From Coleophora flavipennella (lineage: Eukaryota; Arthropoda; Insecta; Lepidoptera; Coleophoridae): a stretch of 64,000 nucleotides of DNA. A program made the position numbers and the translations under genes. Of the stretch, positions 21,631 to 32,523 are shown in pieces (the first letter of the stretch is position 1; each line of letters begins with the position of its first letter). The stretch spans positions 25,149,289 through 25,213,288 of the forward strand of contig OX369308.1 of the NCBI GenBank assembly GCA_947284805.1, in the 5' to 3' direction. The notes below the pieces were generated by a model, which saw nothing but the letters and a program-made list of their open reading frames with translations, had not been told where the DNA came from and ran no database searches.

Positions 21631-24600
21631 TAGTCACGTACCGAGTTTTATCATAATCTTTATATCCATTTTTAAGTAAAAGAATAAAAAATGATTGGCA
21701 ATCCTAAAAAAGATAGGGAAAATTTGAAAAAAACGACTGGAGATTTAAAAACAATGTTGCTCTAACTTAAATTTTGCCAAAACTCATCCTGCAGTTTCGG
21801 AACTAGAGCATCGGACAGACATACAGACACACACATACACACATTTTTTTAAGTCTACTAGACGTCCGTCCGTGTCTACGTCAGTGTTATTTTCGATTTT
21901 AAAAAGTAAAAAAAAAGGTAAAAAGTAGCCTAATTTCCTATTCCACGACTTAACCTATATGTGTGCCAAGTTTCATTCCGATCCGTCTAGTGGTTAAAGC
22001 GTGAAAGAGTAACAAACATCCATACATACATTCATATATCACATTACAAACTTGCACATTTATATTAGAAGGATTAGTGTATAAGATAATCGAACCCCAC
22101 CATAATCTCAACTTCGATTTATTTGCCATCACAATAGTTATACTTCTTCAGTCCTTCGCTCGTAGCTCAAAAGTAAAAATGGAAGGTTGATATTACATAG
22201 AAAGTAGTAATTTTTTTAAGTCCACAAAACTTCAGGGCCGATTTTTTTGAAAAAGGTAAAACTTTACTAATCCAAAAAGTAAGTGTGTGGTTTTATGAAG
22301 CCACGGTAAAAGTAAAACTTTACAGAGGACGAAACGATCATGGCTGCTCTCGCTACGGTACTGAGGACGAAACGATCATACCGTCAGACGAAAGCGACCG
22401 TCACGGGACATGCAACACACAGACGAAAAAATTTGAGACGATGTAATAAAGTTTCACTTAAAAATATTTCTTCAAATATATCAATCCCAATTTTCATCAA
22501 CATATTTTTTACAATTTCTAGAGTAAAGTATTTTTATGACTCAGTAACTGACTCGCACACACACTCACTCATCAAAATTATGGACCACTTCCGTGACTTA
22601 GAATTGAAATTAATTACTATTGAAATTGGGCACCTAGAGGTAGGTTATTAGACGTATACAATTCAAAAATCGAAAAACGGCCAAGTGTGAGTCGTACTCA
22701 CGCACTAAATTCCGTATCACCACTACGTATCAAAATATATAACTTATAGTAACTTTTCAACTTGAAATTTGGCATAGAGATAAGTTAATAGGTTTCAATA
22801 AAGAAAAAAATTAAAAAACCGGCCAAGTGCGAGTCGGAATTGCGAAATTAAAGTTCCTTAACAATACCATTTATACAAATTATAGACCACTTCCAGGTGA
22901 CTTAAAAATGTTAGGCATTCAGGTAGATCCAATAACCTTAACTCCTTCAAAAAGAAAAAAGAAAAAGCGGTGAAGTTACACCATTAGTAACACAGAGCAT
23001 AACACATTTTCTTTTACGCAACTGAAAACCGTTGTACCGTATTTATTATTTGAAGAAGTCTATAATCTTAATATTAATAAATAGTATTAGTAGTAAAAGC
23101 CTATTCTTTTATTACCTCTGCCCTCCTACTCTTCTAATTTACTTGTGCAAGCACATATAAGAAAAAAAATTTGCCGCTCCGATAGATTGATGAAGGAGGC
23201 GTGGCAAGCACGTCAGCGTCTTGTACAACGAGACATGTTGCTGTCATTCGTAAATAATTGTACTGCGCAGAAATTGCACGATTTCATGGCAGGCTGACCT
23301 CCGCGTATTTTGGTTACAGATTTAGATCTCTGTTAATTTTTTGTATCGAACTTGGCTTCCTTTCACATTCATGTTTTGTTGCGATTCTTCTTGTGAGCTT
23401 TTATTTAACTTGCAATGTTCGTTCGTATGTGAGTAAGTTGTCTGCTTTGATTAAATTTAATTTGCAAGTTATATTTGACCCCCTTCCCGGTTTCCGATTG
23501 AGCTGAAATTTTGCATACACGTTTAATTCGGATGAAGATATATGGTTAACTAAACGTTATTATAAAGATTCTAAAGATAGCTGACTAGTCTTTTCTATGT
23601 ACCCCACGATATGGGTATCAAAATGAAAGAGTTTGGTTGTAGAAGAATACGAAAAAATTAAAATTATTTTCAAACAAAAGCTTGTAGGTAATGAAATGTT
23701 TTTAGGTTTTTCGAAATGAGCATATTTCGAAAGTATAGGTAAGTAATGACATCGCGTATGATTGGCAAAAAAATTAAATATCTTAAGTATTCCGCACTCA
23801 CTCAGACAGTTTTCCGGTGCCTACGAGTACTTGTAACACAGTAAAAAATGTAAAAATGTCCATCTACTGAATTTGATAACAAGTCTTAACAAGCTATTAT
23901 TGAAATTATTTAAACTGTGTCACACGCAGTGACGACAACTAAGTGCAGCGATTAACCGTAAATTGATCTGAAGGACGAACGCACTTATAGAAGAGCATAG
24001 CCCGGCATTTGTGTTTTTATCACCGCTTCGAGGCTTCATCGTTTTGAAGATGTTATAGTTTTTATTTCAATTTTCAAGCGACAATTGGAGTAAAAGAGTG
24101 GCATATGATCGTCCGAAGAATTTAATACGGCGGGGTGCGGGGTGCCATAGCCAGCTCAACTACGTACGATGCATTCCATGCGAGCCCTCATAGCTAGCTT
24201 CCCTGGTGTTAAAGATGCCTCTAGTAGACGGTGGCTGTGTGTGTTGTGTGTCCGTGCTCGTACTAATGATTTACAGTGAAGCAACCGGACCGATTTTGAT
24301 GAAATAGTAAACAATTTAAATTTATTTGTAACAAAAATTTTTTGATTTTTATTGGAACGATTTTAATGCAGTAGTACATACGAGTAGTTTAAAATTATTT
24401 GTAAGAGGCAATTTTTTTTATGATTTTCTTTAATTTAATTATTTTATCTTCCATACAAAAAAAACTTACCTAAAGACGTTTTTCACATATCGATAACACA
24501 TACCTATCCTAATTAAACTAATATTATAAATGTGAAAGTGTGTGTTCGTTTGTTTGTTCTTCTTTCACATCACAACGTAGTATCAGATTGCACAGACGGT

Positions 24601-24734
24601 AGCTAAGAAGGTAGAGAGCGACATAAATAAATGTCGTGGCCTGATCGTTACAATTGACCAAATTATGAAATGCCCGGGTATTTCATTCCAGTGCTCCAAA
24701 AAATACCGGGTCCACCAGAGATATGCTATCTATC
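21631..24734. other. Long gene-free intronic region of gene A
   Basis: No exon found on either strand. Recognisable debris includes 22326-22375, where 'gaggacgaaacgatcat' occurs twice in direct repeat. At 22680-22850 there are two copies of the 'ccaagtgtgagtcgtact' family W end. At 23460-23520 there is a relative of 3160-3215. Frames at 22340-22651 and 23258-23506 show no family resemblance. Confidence 0.5.
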
Positions 24735-24990
24735 CTTACTAATAATATAAACTAGCTTTTGCCAGCGACTTTGCTCGCGTGAACATAGTTTCTATGACCG
24801 GCCTCGAGGGTACGCAAAGCGCGAGCCGCAAGCGGCTCGCGAGTGTGGAATCAAGTAACCTATATATTAATCCAGGTCCTAATCCGTCTACCTACCAAAT
24901 TTCATACAGATCCGTTTATCCGTTGTCGCGTGAAAGAGTAACAAACATCCACACATACAACCTTTCGCGTTTATAATATTAGTAAGGATG
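24735..24990. repeat. Dispersed repeat family C, copy 1
   Basis: Shares 'gcgagccgcaagcggctcgc', 'acctaccaaatttca', 'gtaacaaacatccac' and the ending 'tttataatattagtaaggat' with 61028-61300. Weaker relatives lie at 21925-22075 and 52655-52826. There is a palindromic core (gcgagccg...cggctcgc) and no protein. Confidence 0.75.
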
Positions 24991-25560
24991 TAAAAATCTG
25001 TTTGTTTGTTTATTTGTTTGTTTGTTAACTTTTAACGCTTCAACACCTCAACCAATCTTGATGACATTTGGCATGCAGATAGCTTGTGTCACTGGGAAGG
25101 ACATAGGATACTTAATATCCCGTGAAAAAAGCATAGACCGATACAATTCCTGAGGGAACTGAAAAAACTTTTATTTTATTGTTTAGTTTTATATCAGAAC
25201 AGAGCAACAGGAGCAACGGATTGTCGTGACTTTTTGGACAGAAATGGTGGAGGGGGTAGGAAGTGGCAGGCTACTAATTAGCATAGTCCGATTTAGTTCT
25301 CGAGGGTTGTGGGAAAACTGATTTCCACTCTCGCGCACGTCAGCGTCGTAACGCAGCAACGGATTGACATGATTTTTGCTCACGGATAGTTGAGGACGTG
25401 GGAAGAGGGAAGTGACATGAATTACTAATTAAAATAGCCCAAAATACTACCCGAGGGATCTGGAGACAACTAGGTGCCACGCTCGCGCACGCTGCAAGGG
25501 AACAACGGATTGCAGTGATTTTTTGACAGACATTACTGAGAGGGTAGGGAGTGACATCCT
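24990..25560. repeat. Dispersed repeat family D, copy 1
   Basis: Internally repetitive. 'caacggattg...tgattttttg' and 'gggaaaactcatttccac'-type phrases recur about every 170 bp. The same text is found at 26230-26720 and, reversed, at 58150-58700. Frames within it are not conserved between copies. Confidence 0.7.
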
Positions 25561-25860
25561 TACACCGTATTTATTTTAGCGAGCTAGTACCGAAAAAATC
25601 GTCTAGTTTGTGATTGGCCGCAGTGATGACTCTAAACACGCGTTCACGGTGCGTATTATTTCAGTCTATTCATGCGGCTCGAACTATTTAGACGTCTAGA
25701 CGTGTCCACCTCTCTGCGATCGATTGTTGTGAACCTAGTGATTTGGCGTGTAATTTGGAGTTTTGAATCTTCTACTTTGTGATTGTGACCTGGCTTTAGT
25801 GTACTGGACTCCGAGTTTTAATACTGGATGCAGTTTTACTTTAAATTGTTTTTGTAGAAA

Positions 25861-26184
25861 ATGGCTGATGTCAACGTAAACTTGTCAGACATTCAGAAAA
25901 GACGTCGAAGGCCTTTTTCATCGACTGAAAAAACAATGATGTGTAATATTTATCATAGTTTTAGGAAAGAGACACTTACAGCTTCACATAATGATATATG
26001 TAAAACTATTGCGTCTTCAATGGGCGTACATTGGGTGTCCATCTACAAAGTTATCACGGAGCAGAAAGCTAACGACGGTGCAGTGAAATCTCCCGAGAAA
26101 AGAAGGCACAGAATTTCGATCATTGATAAAATTTACGATTTTGAAAAGTGCACAATCAGAATCATTGTGGACAATTTTTTTTAA
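25861..26184 (+). pseudogene. N-terminal fragment of an HTH (IS630/Tc1-like) transposase
   Basis: A 107-residue frame starts after a 'ttgtttttgtag' tract. It has a basic N-terminus (QKRRRRPFSSTEK). A helix-turn-helix-like region follows (NDICKTIASSMGV, then SIYKVITEQKA). A SPEKRRHR...IIDKIYDFEKC segment resembles the linker before the catalytic domain of insect DDE transposases. The frame ends at NFF just before the family D repeat, with no DDE core. The 290 bases upstream hold no frame and may be its 5' UTR. No inverted repeats were found. A domesticated DNA-binding gene cannot be excluded. Confidence 0.58.
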
Positions 26185-26229
26185 ATGTAATAGTATAAAT
26201 ATAAAGAAATGGTTTTTTTGTGGTCGTCC

Positions 26230-26720
26230 TTCTTTCACACGCAACGGAGCAATAGAGATGGTTGAGGAGAGATAACTTAGCCCAAAATAGTTCCCTAAGG
26301 TCTAGGTAAAACTCACTTCTACGATCGCGCACGTCGCAACGGAAAAAGGATTGACGTGATTTTTTGCACAGAGGAGATGGAGAGTGACATAAGCTTCTTT
26401 TTCATCCCGTAAAAATAGCATAGTCCTATACAGTTCCTGAAGAAACTAATTTTATTTATTGATTACTTTTCTTTGCATTGAAGTAATGGATTGTCGTGAT
26501 TTTTTGCAAAAATATAGTTTAAGGGGGGAAACTCATTTCTCACGTCGCAACTGAATAACGGATTGACATAATTTTTTGCACGGATATAACTAAGGGGGTA
26601 GAAAGTTACATAGACTACTAAAAAGCCCGACATACTTCCCGAAGAATCTGGGAAAACTCATTTCCACGTTCGCGAGCCGCTTGTGACAGTCATAAAAATC
26701 ATGTCCGCGCCGGCGAAGCC
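26230..26720. repeat. Dispersed repeat family D, copy 2
   Basis: Same phrases as 24990-25560 ('ttgacgtgattttttgcaca', 'aaactcatttccacg'). It ends with a family C edge ('gaagccgcaggcaaaagcta'). It directly follows, and may have truncated, the transposase fragment at 25861-26184. Confidence 0.7.
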
Positions 26721-27605
26721 GCAGGCAAAAGCTAGTTTATCTTATGAAGTGCATGTGGTATATCTGGGAAAATTCAAAAAAATCCGTCTTGGCTCATTTG
26801 TACTGTTTCCGACAGCTCGGCCTAGTCCGCGCCTTAACAGTACCAGAGAGGACCGTAGCGCGACAAGTTGGGGTCATCATTGGGATCACAGACTTTCTAT
26901 TAGTTTGATTTGTTAGCCGTTGGTCTTATACGCAGTTCTTCCATTTCGCAGTTCGTCCATCAGGTATTTTTTTAATCCATTACGCAGTGCGTCCATTACG
27001 TAGTTCGTCCATATATCAGTTCGTCAATTACGCAGTTTATCCATATCGCAGTTCGTTCATTACGCAGTTCGTCCATATCGCGATTATCCCAAATTGCAAG
27101 TGGTCAATTACGTAGTTCGTCATTACCGTAATTTGTCCATTACGGAAATCAGTGACTTTATAGTACTCATAGTCTCCAAGTAAATCGACTGTAACAGTCA
27201 GATAGACGAGTAGACGAAATTATGCACCTTTCTCAGAACAACCTTAATTTTACATACCAGCACAGTATAATAAAGAGTACTACGTACAGTATGGTCACTC
27301 CCTACCTCTCGTTGAAAGTGCCGCCCACCCCCGCTCAAATATCTCCCAGCAATCCTAGCATGTCTTATCTCACTCACACAAGCATGGTACGCGTTCATCT
27401 ACACGAGCTTAGACTGTGTGCGTAGGAACGCGTTTGTTTCATACAATTGGTCGCCAGTGACCGAGGTGTGATACTAGTTTCTAGAATACACTAATTTTTT
27501 GCATATTATTTTATGCCCTAATCTAAATAAAAAGAAATATAAATTCGGTTATTACAAGTTATGCTAGAAATGTTCACACTCAATATTTGGTGTAGATAGT
27601 TTTAG

Positions 27606-27995
27606 GGATCCTTAGCATAATGAACAAGTCGCAAGATAAGCACTAGCTTAAGTAGCATAATGTGTAGGTAGTATAACGTGCAGATCGTGAAACGTGCAAA
27701 TTCCGCGACTTAAAACGTGTGTGTAAAAAGTGTGTATGTGTGTGTGTGCGGCCGTACGTGTGTGGTTATGTGCAAGTGTGTGTGAGTGTGTAATTATGCG
27801 TGTGTGTCATTATTTGTAGATATGTCATTAAGCGTGTAATCCCACATTTTGCGTGCTGCCTGCTCATTTTGCAACCTGCACATTTTACGGCCTACCCATT
27901 TTGCAACTTACACATTTTGCGATCTGCACATTACAAAAACTGCACATTTTGCGTAACCTGCTCATTGTGCGACTTGCTCATGATGCTACGGATCG
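27606..27995. mobile_element. Nested fold-back-like element with 8-bp target duplication (inner element)
   Basis: Exact octamers agttttag flank it at 27598-27605 and 27996-28003. The ends are inverted: left GGATCCTTAGCATAATGAAC, right complement CGATCCGTAGCATCATGAGC, both followed by AAGTCGCA. The right half is an array of about eight degenerate 16-bp units like CATTTTGCAACCTGCA. The left half has its complement in more decayed form ('aacgtgcagatcgtgaaacg'). The middle is TG-rich (27727-27795). Its length is 390 bp with no coding capacity. The duplication length fits hAT, P or related superfamilies, but the ends match none I know. Confidence 0.83.
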
Positions 27996-28376
27996 AGTTT
28001 TAGAAGTGGGTAAACGGACTATATACATATTTACTTAGCAAATTTGATATACAATAAATAAAAGTTAGCTGACCTGGTTGAACATGAAGCAAAACTATGG
28101 ACGTCTTTCGGCTGATATGATGATGATGAGAGGTAGAATTTAAGTCACAAACGACGAAAAACCACACAAAAAATATTTTTACGCCACGTTTGCTTCAATT
28201 CATCTTAACAATGTTTTCGTTAGGGCCGCTGGTCGCTAAGAAAATGTAAATAAGAGTAGGTTCAGCTGTTGTATATTTAAGATCTTCACACAATAAACGA
28301 GTGCATTTCAAATTAATTAATATGAATTAATATTATTAATTCAAAAATAATTAATTAACTACCGCAATTTCCTGTC

Positions 28377-28590
28377 TAAGGAGATTTAATTCAAAATTAG
28401 ACTGTAGGTATCTATCTCACAGAAAGAGGCATAGACATAACAAGCATCATTTACCTAATTTAAAAAAAACGTATAGAAACGTAAAAGCGGTAAAGAGATT
28501 TTATTCAGAATTAGGATGTATCTATCTCACCAGAAAGGAGATTGCATAAGCATAACAAGCATCATTTACATAATTTAAAAAAAGAGCGGT
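28377..28590. repeat. Imperfect tandem duplication, about 110 bp x 2
   Basis: 'gtatctatctcac...' followed by 'aacaagcatcatttac' and 'ataatttaaaaaaa' occurs at 28405-28470 and again at 28517-28582. It lies inside the outer fold-back-like element. Confidence 0.8.
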
Positions 28591-28924
28591 GATGAAAAAT
28601 TCTTAATGATCCAACGCCATCGGCCGACGGAAGAACTAGAACAAATTGTACGCTGGACGAAAGGCGTGTTGGACTAAAACCTTGTTGGACGAAATGCGTG
28701 TTGGACTAATACCTTGTTGGACGAAATGCTTGTTGGACTAATACCGTGTTGGACTAATACCTTGTTGGACGAAATGCGTGTTGGACTAATACCTTGTTGG
28801 ACGAAATGCGTGTTTGACTAAAACCATGTTAGGCGAAATGCGTACTAAACGAAACAAGACTTGATGACTGTTTGGACGAACTGCGTATAAGACCAACGGC
28901 TAACAAATCTTTAATTTTGCTCGT

Positions 28925-29170
28925 TGTGTAATTACAAAACTATTCCTAAGTTCTGCACCCGGTTGGTGGTGTCGTTCCTAAGTCTGCTTGGCCACTGGGA
29001 TACTTACTGATTGGGCATTCTCTGATGATATTGTTTATGTTCTACACCGGAGCTCCACAGTCGCACAATAAAAAAATTACCCAGCCACATCGGTGCACGT
29101 ATGCCTTGCTGCAACCATGGCCCATCTTGAGTCAATTTAGTTGACCCAATCCTTACTCTAGAGTGAGAAT
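28925..29170 (-). pseudogene. LINE ORF C-terminal fragment, minus strand
   Basis: The minus-strand translation includes RLWSSGVE-like text and, in the next frame, CDCGAPV followed by NINNIIRECPISKYPSG. A CxCG...Hxx-to-I...CP pattern of this kind ends many insect LINE ORFs. The frame is shifted and stopped. It abuts the right end of the outer fold-back-like element. Confidence 0.55.
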
Positions 29171-29800
29171 TCTCTTGTTTTTTTTGTATATATTGTTATA
29201 GGTCCAGGCGTCTACGACGTCCTAGGCGGAATACAGGGCGGGTCCAAAAATGAATTTTTGTATGGTCGTCAGACAGATCTTATGGGCGGTATAATTATTA
29301 TTTTCTATGTGCTATAGTTTAACCGTACCCGTCGCAATATTTCTGAAATGGGTAAACGCTAATCACTTAATGCCGTATACCAAAGCGTTTGTTTGGCTTA
29401 AAATTAATGACAGGTGATCGATCGTGCCTTCTCCTCCCTCACCAACCTTTCGTGAAGTATTCATCATAATTTGTGAAGTATTTTCAGAGAACTACATTAC
29501 CTATTAGTTACCAACAGAAAGACAATACAATACAATATTATTTATTGTAACAAAACATAGAAAGAAGAAAACAACATAGAGAGACCTGCAAATGCCTACA
29601 GATAGGGTAAAAAAATTGTAAAACAGCACTGCATATATACTTACTTTCTTGTGAAGACATAACAGCATAGCACGTCAAAAGCGCTAAAAATGAAATTAGG
29701 TTTCTTAAGTAGTAATTTAGTAAAAATATTATAAATAAAAATTTCCGTTGCATAAGGGCTGACCTTTTACGAAATTTTCCAGAATATGTAATACTGCCAC
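29171..29800. other. Gene-free stretch
   Basis: No exon recognised. The minus-strand frame at 29538-29813 is hydrophobic and AT-driven, without splice context. Confidence 0.45.
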
Positions 29801-29806
29801 TTGATA

Positions 29807-30105
29807 TCTTCATATTATCAGCTCATACACGTCCCCACCGAGAGGCTCGAGCCTATCCTGAATTAGGGCGATCGGGCCTTGGTCGACCTCGCGACCAGTG
29901 CGGGTTGGTCGACTTCACACACAACCTTCGAGTTTCTTCGCGGGCGTGGGCAGGTTTCCTCACAATGTTTTCCTTCACCGTAAGAGCGTCGAATAAACGT
30001 ACATATGAAATCGAAATTCGAAAACACATTGTTACGTTGCAGGATTCAAACCACGGCCTCCCGGACAGGAGGTAGCGGCCGTAACCGTTACGCCACCCAC
30101 GCTCT
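29807..30105 (-). mobile_element. SINE-A copy, full length, with short target duplication
   Basis: Same body and head as 1770-2077. The minus-strand head has 'ggcgtaacggttacggc' and 'tggtttgaatcctgc' at the B box. The heptamer cttgata flanks it at 29800-29806 and 30106-30112. Confidence 0.82.
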
Positions 30106-30309
30106 CTTGATACACACTATTAATATTTTTATTTTTTTAGTTTTGTGTATATCTTATCTTATTCTTTGTTGAATGGCAGCTACCTGTTGAAGTTCTTTTT
30201 TTGGTAATATTGCAAAGATTCATCAAAATCGTACCTACCCTTAAATGGCAACCCGGCCAGACTCTCCTCAAAATCCATAGACATGTACCTGTTTACAGGA
30301 ATGCATTTA

Positions 30310-30650
30310 CAGCTAAAACAGACCTGCCACTTGAGTTAAGCAATTCTGTGAGCTATGTCGGATAGTTCTTCAAAGGATCTTGTCCTTTCTAAGTCAATTA
30401 TGTAAGAAAACTCCAAATACGGTTCACTCCATCGCCCTATGGTGATTATGTCAGTGGGTAGGCAAATAGCTCGTAGAACACAAGGCCGTTGGGGTAGTAA
30501 ATTCTCGAGTGACGACTGCGCACTGTAATACATAGCGTAGACAAGGCCTCCCGCTCGGTGAACCACAACCTAGTAAAGGTCGCGCTGGACGCGGCCAACG
30601 CAGAACCGGTCGTTATAGAAATCCATGGGGGTGGCTATTGTGCAGTAATA
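30310..30650 (+). pseudogene. RTE-type LINE copy with 5' inversion
   Basis: Bases about 30318-30425 read in the minus strand as the ELSDIAHRIAQLKWQ part of the RTE ORF. Bases about 30440-30640 read in the plus strand as the next part: WVGKIARRTQGRWGSK, then RWT-like and AEPVVIEIH-like decay of 'AQDRSSWKS'. The 5' piece is thus inverted and placed ahead of the 3' piece, with the breakpoint at the KWQW codons. The copy is old, with many substitutions and a lost tail. Confidence 0.78.
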
Positions 30651-30689
30651 TATGTGTTGTGCGCACTAGAGCAAAGTGATGCATCACAC

Positions 30690-30910
30690 CCAGACAGCGT
30701 CTGCAGCTGTATAAAGCTAAAGCTCAAGTGAGACCAAAAATGTCTGCTCATTAACGACTCCATCCAGCGATGGGCCATCAGAACTGCTGGTGACTCGGTG
30801 CGTACTAGCGGTTTAGAACCCCTCAGGTCCCGGAGAGACTTTAGCTCTCTACGTATGTACCAGTCTGTCTTCTACAAAGCATGTTTTCTCTGAGGAACTG
30901 AAATAATACA
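30690..30910 (+). pseudogene. CR1/Jockey-type LINE fragment
   Basis: Plus-strand frames give AQVRPKM, then LINDSIQRWAIRTAGDS, LEPLRSRRDFSSLRMYQSVFY and KACF. The D-S-I-Q-R-x-A-x-R...L...L-x-x-R-R-D-x-x-S-L pattern is characteristic of the C-terminal region of CR1/Jockey-group ORF2 proteins. Stops are present. Confidence 0.6.
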
Positions 30911-31379
30911 CGCACTGCACTAGTCGTCGGATTGGAATTCATTCAAAGCCGAATTGGTGTCCTTTTTGCAATGCGATTGTATTAAATTTTTATCACTATC
31001 TGTAAAATCACAGTGTTAGCTAAACAAAATCGAAGCTGAATTTTTTTTCAAATTTCCTTTTAGTTATCTGCACACGCTCTCTGCCAAATAGTTTAAGATT
31101 TTCAAGAATCCTTTCTATGAATCGCATTTGATCCACAGACGGCTTGGCGTCAGCAGACGGCGAGACACGTAAATACATTTTAGTGCATTACCCCTGCTAG
31201 CGGCCACCTTATTGCAAATTTCTGGCGTCACCATCTGCTTATACCTTTTTCCAATACACATTTATTGAAGCTATAAATATAGATAGAGTATTAGGTAGAT
31301 CGAATAGCAAACTCGATCATCGTCGTTCTCGACTAGTTATTAGTTAGTCAGTTTGGCATATTGTGATTATTATAACAGT
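30911..31379. other. Intronic sequence of gene A, nothing recognised
   Basis: AT-rich, with no frame supported by splice signals. Confidence 0.45.
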
Positions 31380-31560
31380 CATCACATCAGCCAAAAGACG
31401 TCCACTGCTAGATATAGGTGTCCCCCCGAGTTAGGGGGGGGGGGGGTCTTGCCATAATCGCCGTGCTTGGTAGGCTGGTTGGCGAATCGCAGTGTGCACT
31501 GTGCAGTGAGGTGGCACAGTACACACGAAGGACTCTGCTGCCCATCCTCCGGTTTTCTAT
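31380..31560 (-). mobile_element. RTE 3' terminal fragment (variant subfamily)
   Basis: Begins 'catcagccaaaagacgtcca', followed by a run of about 13 G and 'ggctggttggcgaatcgcag'. The 3' region differs from that of the other RTE copies after the first 45 bases, so it belongs to a distinct subfamily. Confidence 0.68.
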
Positions 31561-32523
31561 TCCAGTCGACTCTTACTTACGACACCCTCAGGAAGAGATG
31601 AGGTGGTACTAGTCTAGCACTGCACCGTTGGCCAAAGTTCTAAAGTTTCAGTTAGGTTTATTTAAAGGCTAGTTTCTAGAGTTCGTAATAATTAATTATA
31701 TAAGTTAATGTTTATAGAAAAGTGTTTTGAAATCGTCGTGTTATCTCTTTATTAAACAGGTACTATTTTATCGATTCGTTGCCTGCTCTTGGCATCATTG
31801 CAACAGGTAAGTATTTCACGAATTAGGTAGGTACCTACGTATTTGTTCAACCGTGAACGTGAGTCGAGATCGTGCAAAAAGGCTACAATCATTGAGTGCT
31901 CTCTCCCGGAGCACCAGCTGATATATTTCAACTGTTTATGAACAGAGCGCCATTACGTCACTTGCTCTAATAACGATCTATAGTATGGTTAAAAATTGAT
32001 TTTCAGACACAGATGAGACGGACCGTGCCATTGTTGGTTTTACGTAGGTACACACATAAATATTCTCGCTTCAGCTTCGTTAATTACAAGGTAAAGTGGA
32101 GGCGACCAAGCTGTACCTATACTATATACCTACGATAATATTCGCAAAGCGTGAAACATCTGAGTATACTAGCGAAACATTGCAATCGCCTTGGCATTGT
32201 AGTGTGCTATACAAAAAATGTATGTTTATATAAACTGTCTGTAATGTTCATGTAAACAAACGCCTTAGATATGTGCAGGCAGATTTGTTCGTTAACTACA
32301 TACTTTAATACTTTACTTGATAGATACTATATATCAGCCATTAAATAAGGTTTCTTTCAATTGACATGCTGGCAAAACGTGAGCAAAGTACTAACGTAAC
32401 GTGAGTTATCGAGGGGCCCAGGGTAGTAAGATTAGTACTTAGACGGGAGGAGCCATAGTGTAGAGCAAGGACGTCGGCTTTCGGCAAATGGATTTGTCCT
32501 CGGCAAGGGCAGAGGTGACTTAC
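31561..32523. other. Start of gene A intron 1, no element recognised
   Basis: The 3' part adjoins the exon donor (GTAAGT on the minus strand at 32523-32518). The reading frame of exon 1 continues past the donor to a stop at about 32432, which I regard as intronic read-through. Confidence 0.55.

Larger units (their letters stand above)
26907..28909. mobile_element. Fold-back-like element with tandem-repeat inverted ends (outer element)
   Basis: The terminal 33 bases at left (GATTTGTTAGCCGTTGGTCT then TATACGCAGTTC) are matched in reverse complement at 28877-28909. Inside each end is an array. The left array (about 26931-27150) has a roughly 16-bp unit like TTACGCAGTTCGTCCA. The right array (about 28650-28870) has the related, longer unit TTGGACGAAATGCG / TTGGACTAATACC at about 32 bp. 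Flanking octamers attagttt and tttaattt agree at 6 of 8 positions, a weak possible duplication. The interior contains the nested element at 27606-27995, an RTE tip (about 28097-28133) and a 110-bp duplication. No transposase is seen. Its superfamily is unknown. Confidence 0.7.

Noticed and set aside
27800..28038. Cys-rich plus-strand small proteins (FCNLHILR-like)
   Set aside because: By-product of the 16-bp CATTTTGCAACCTGCA repeats in the inner element.
26925..28870. CRISPR-like array, because of 16-32-bp repeats
   Set aside because: Units are contiguous and degenerate with no unique spacers, arranged as inverted ends of a eukaryotic element; no cas-like genes.
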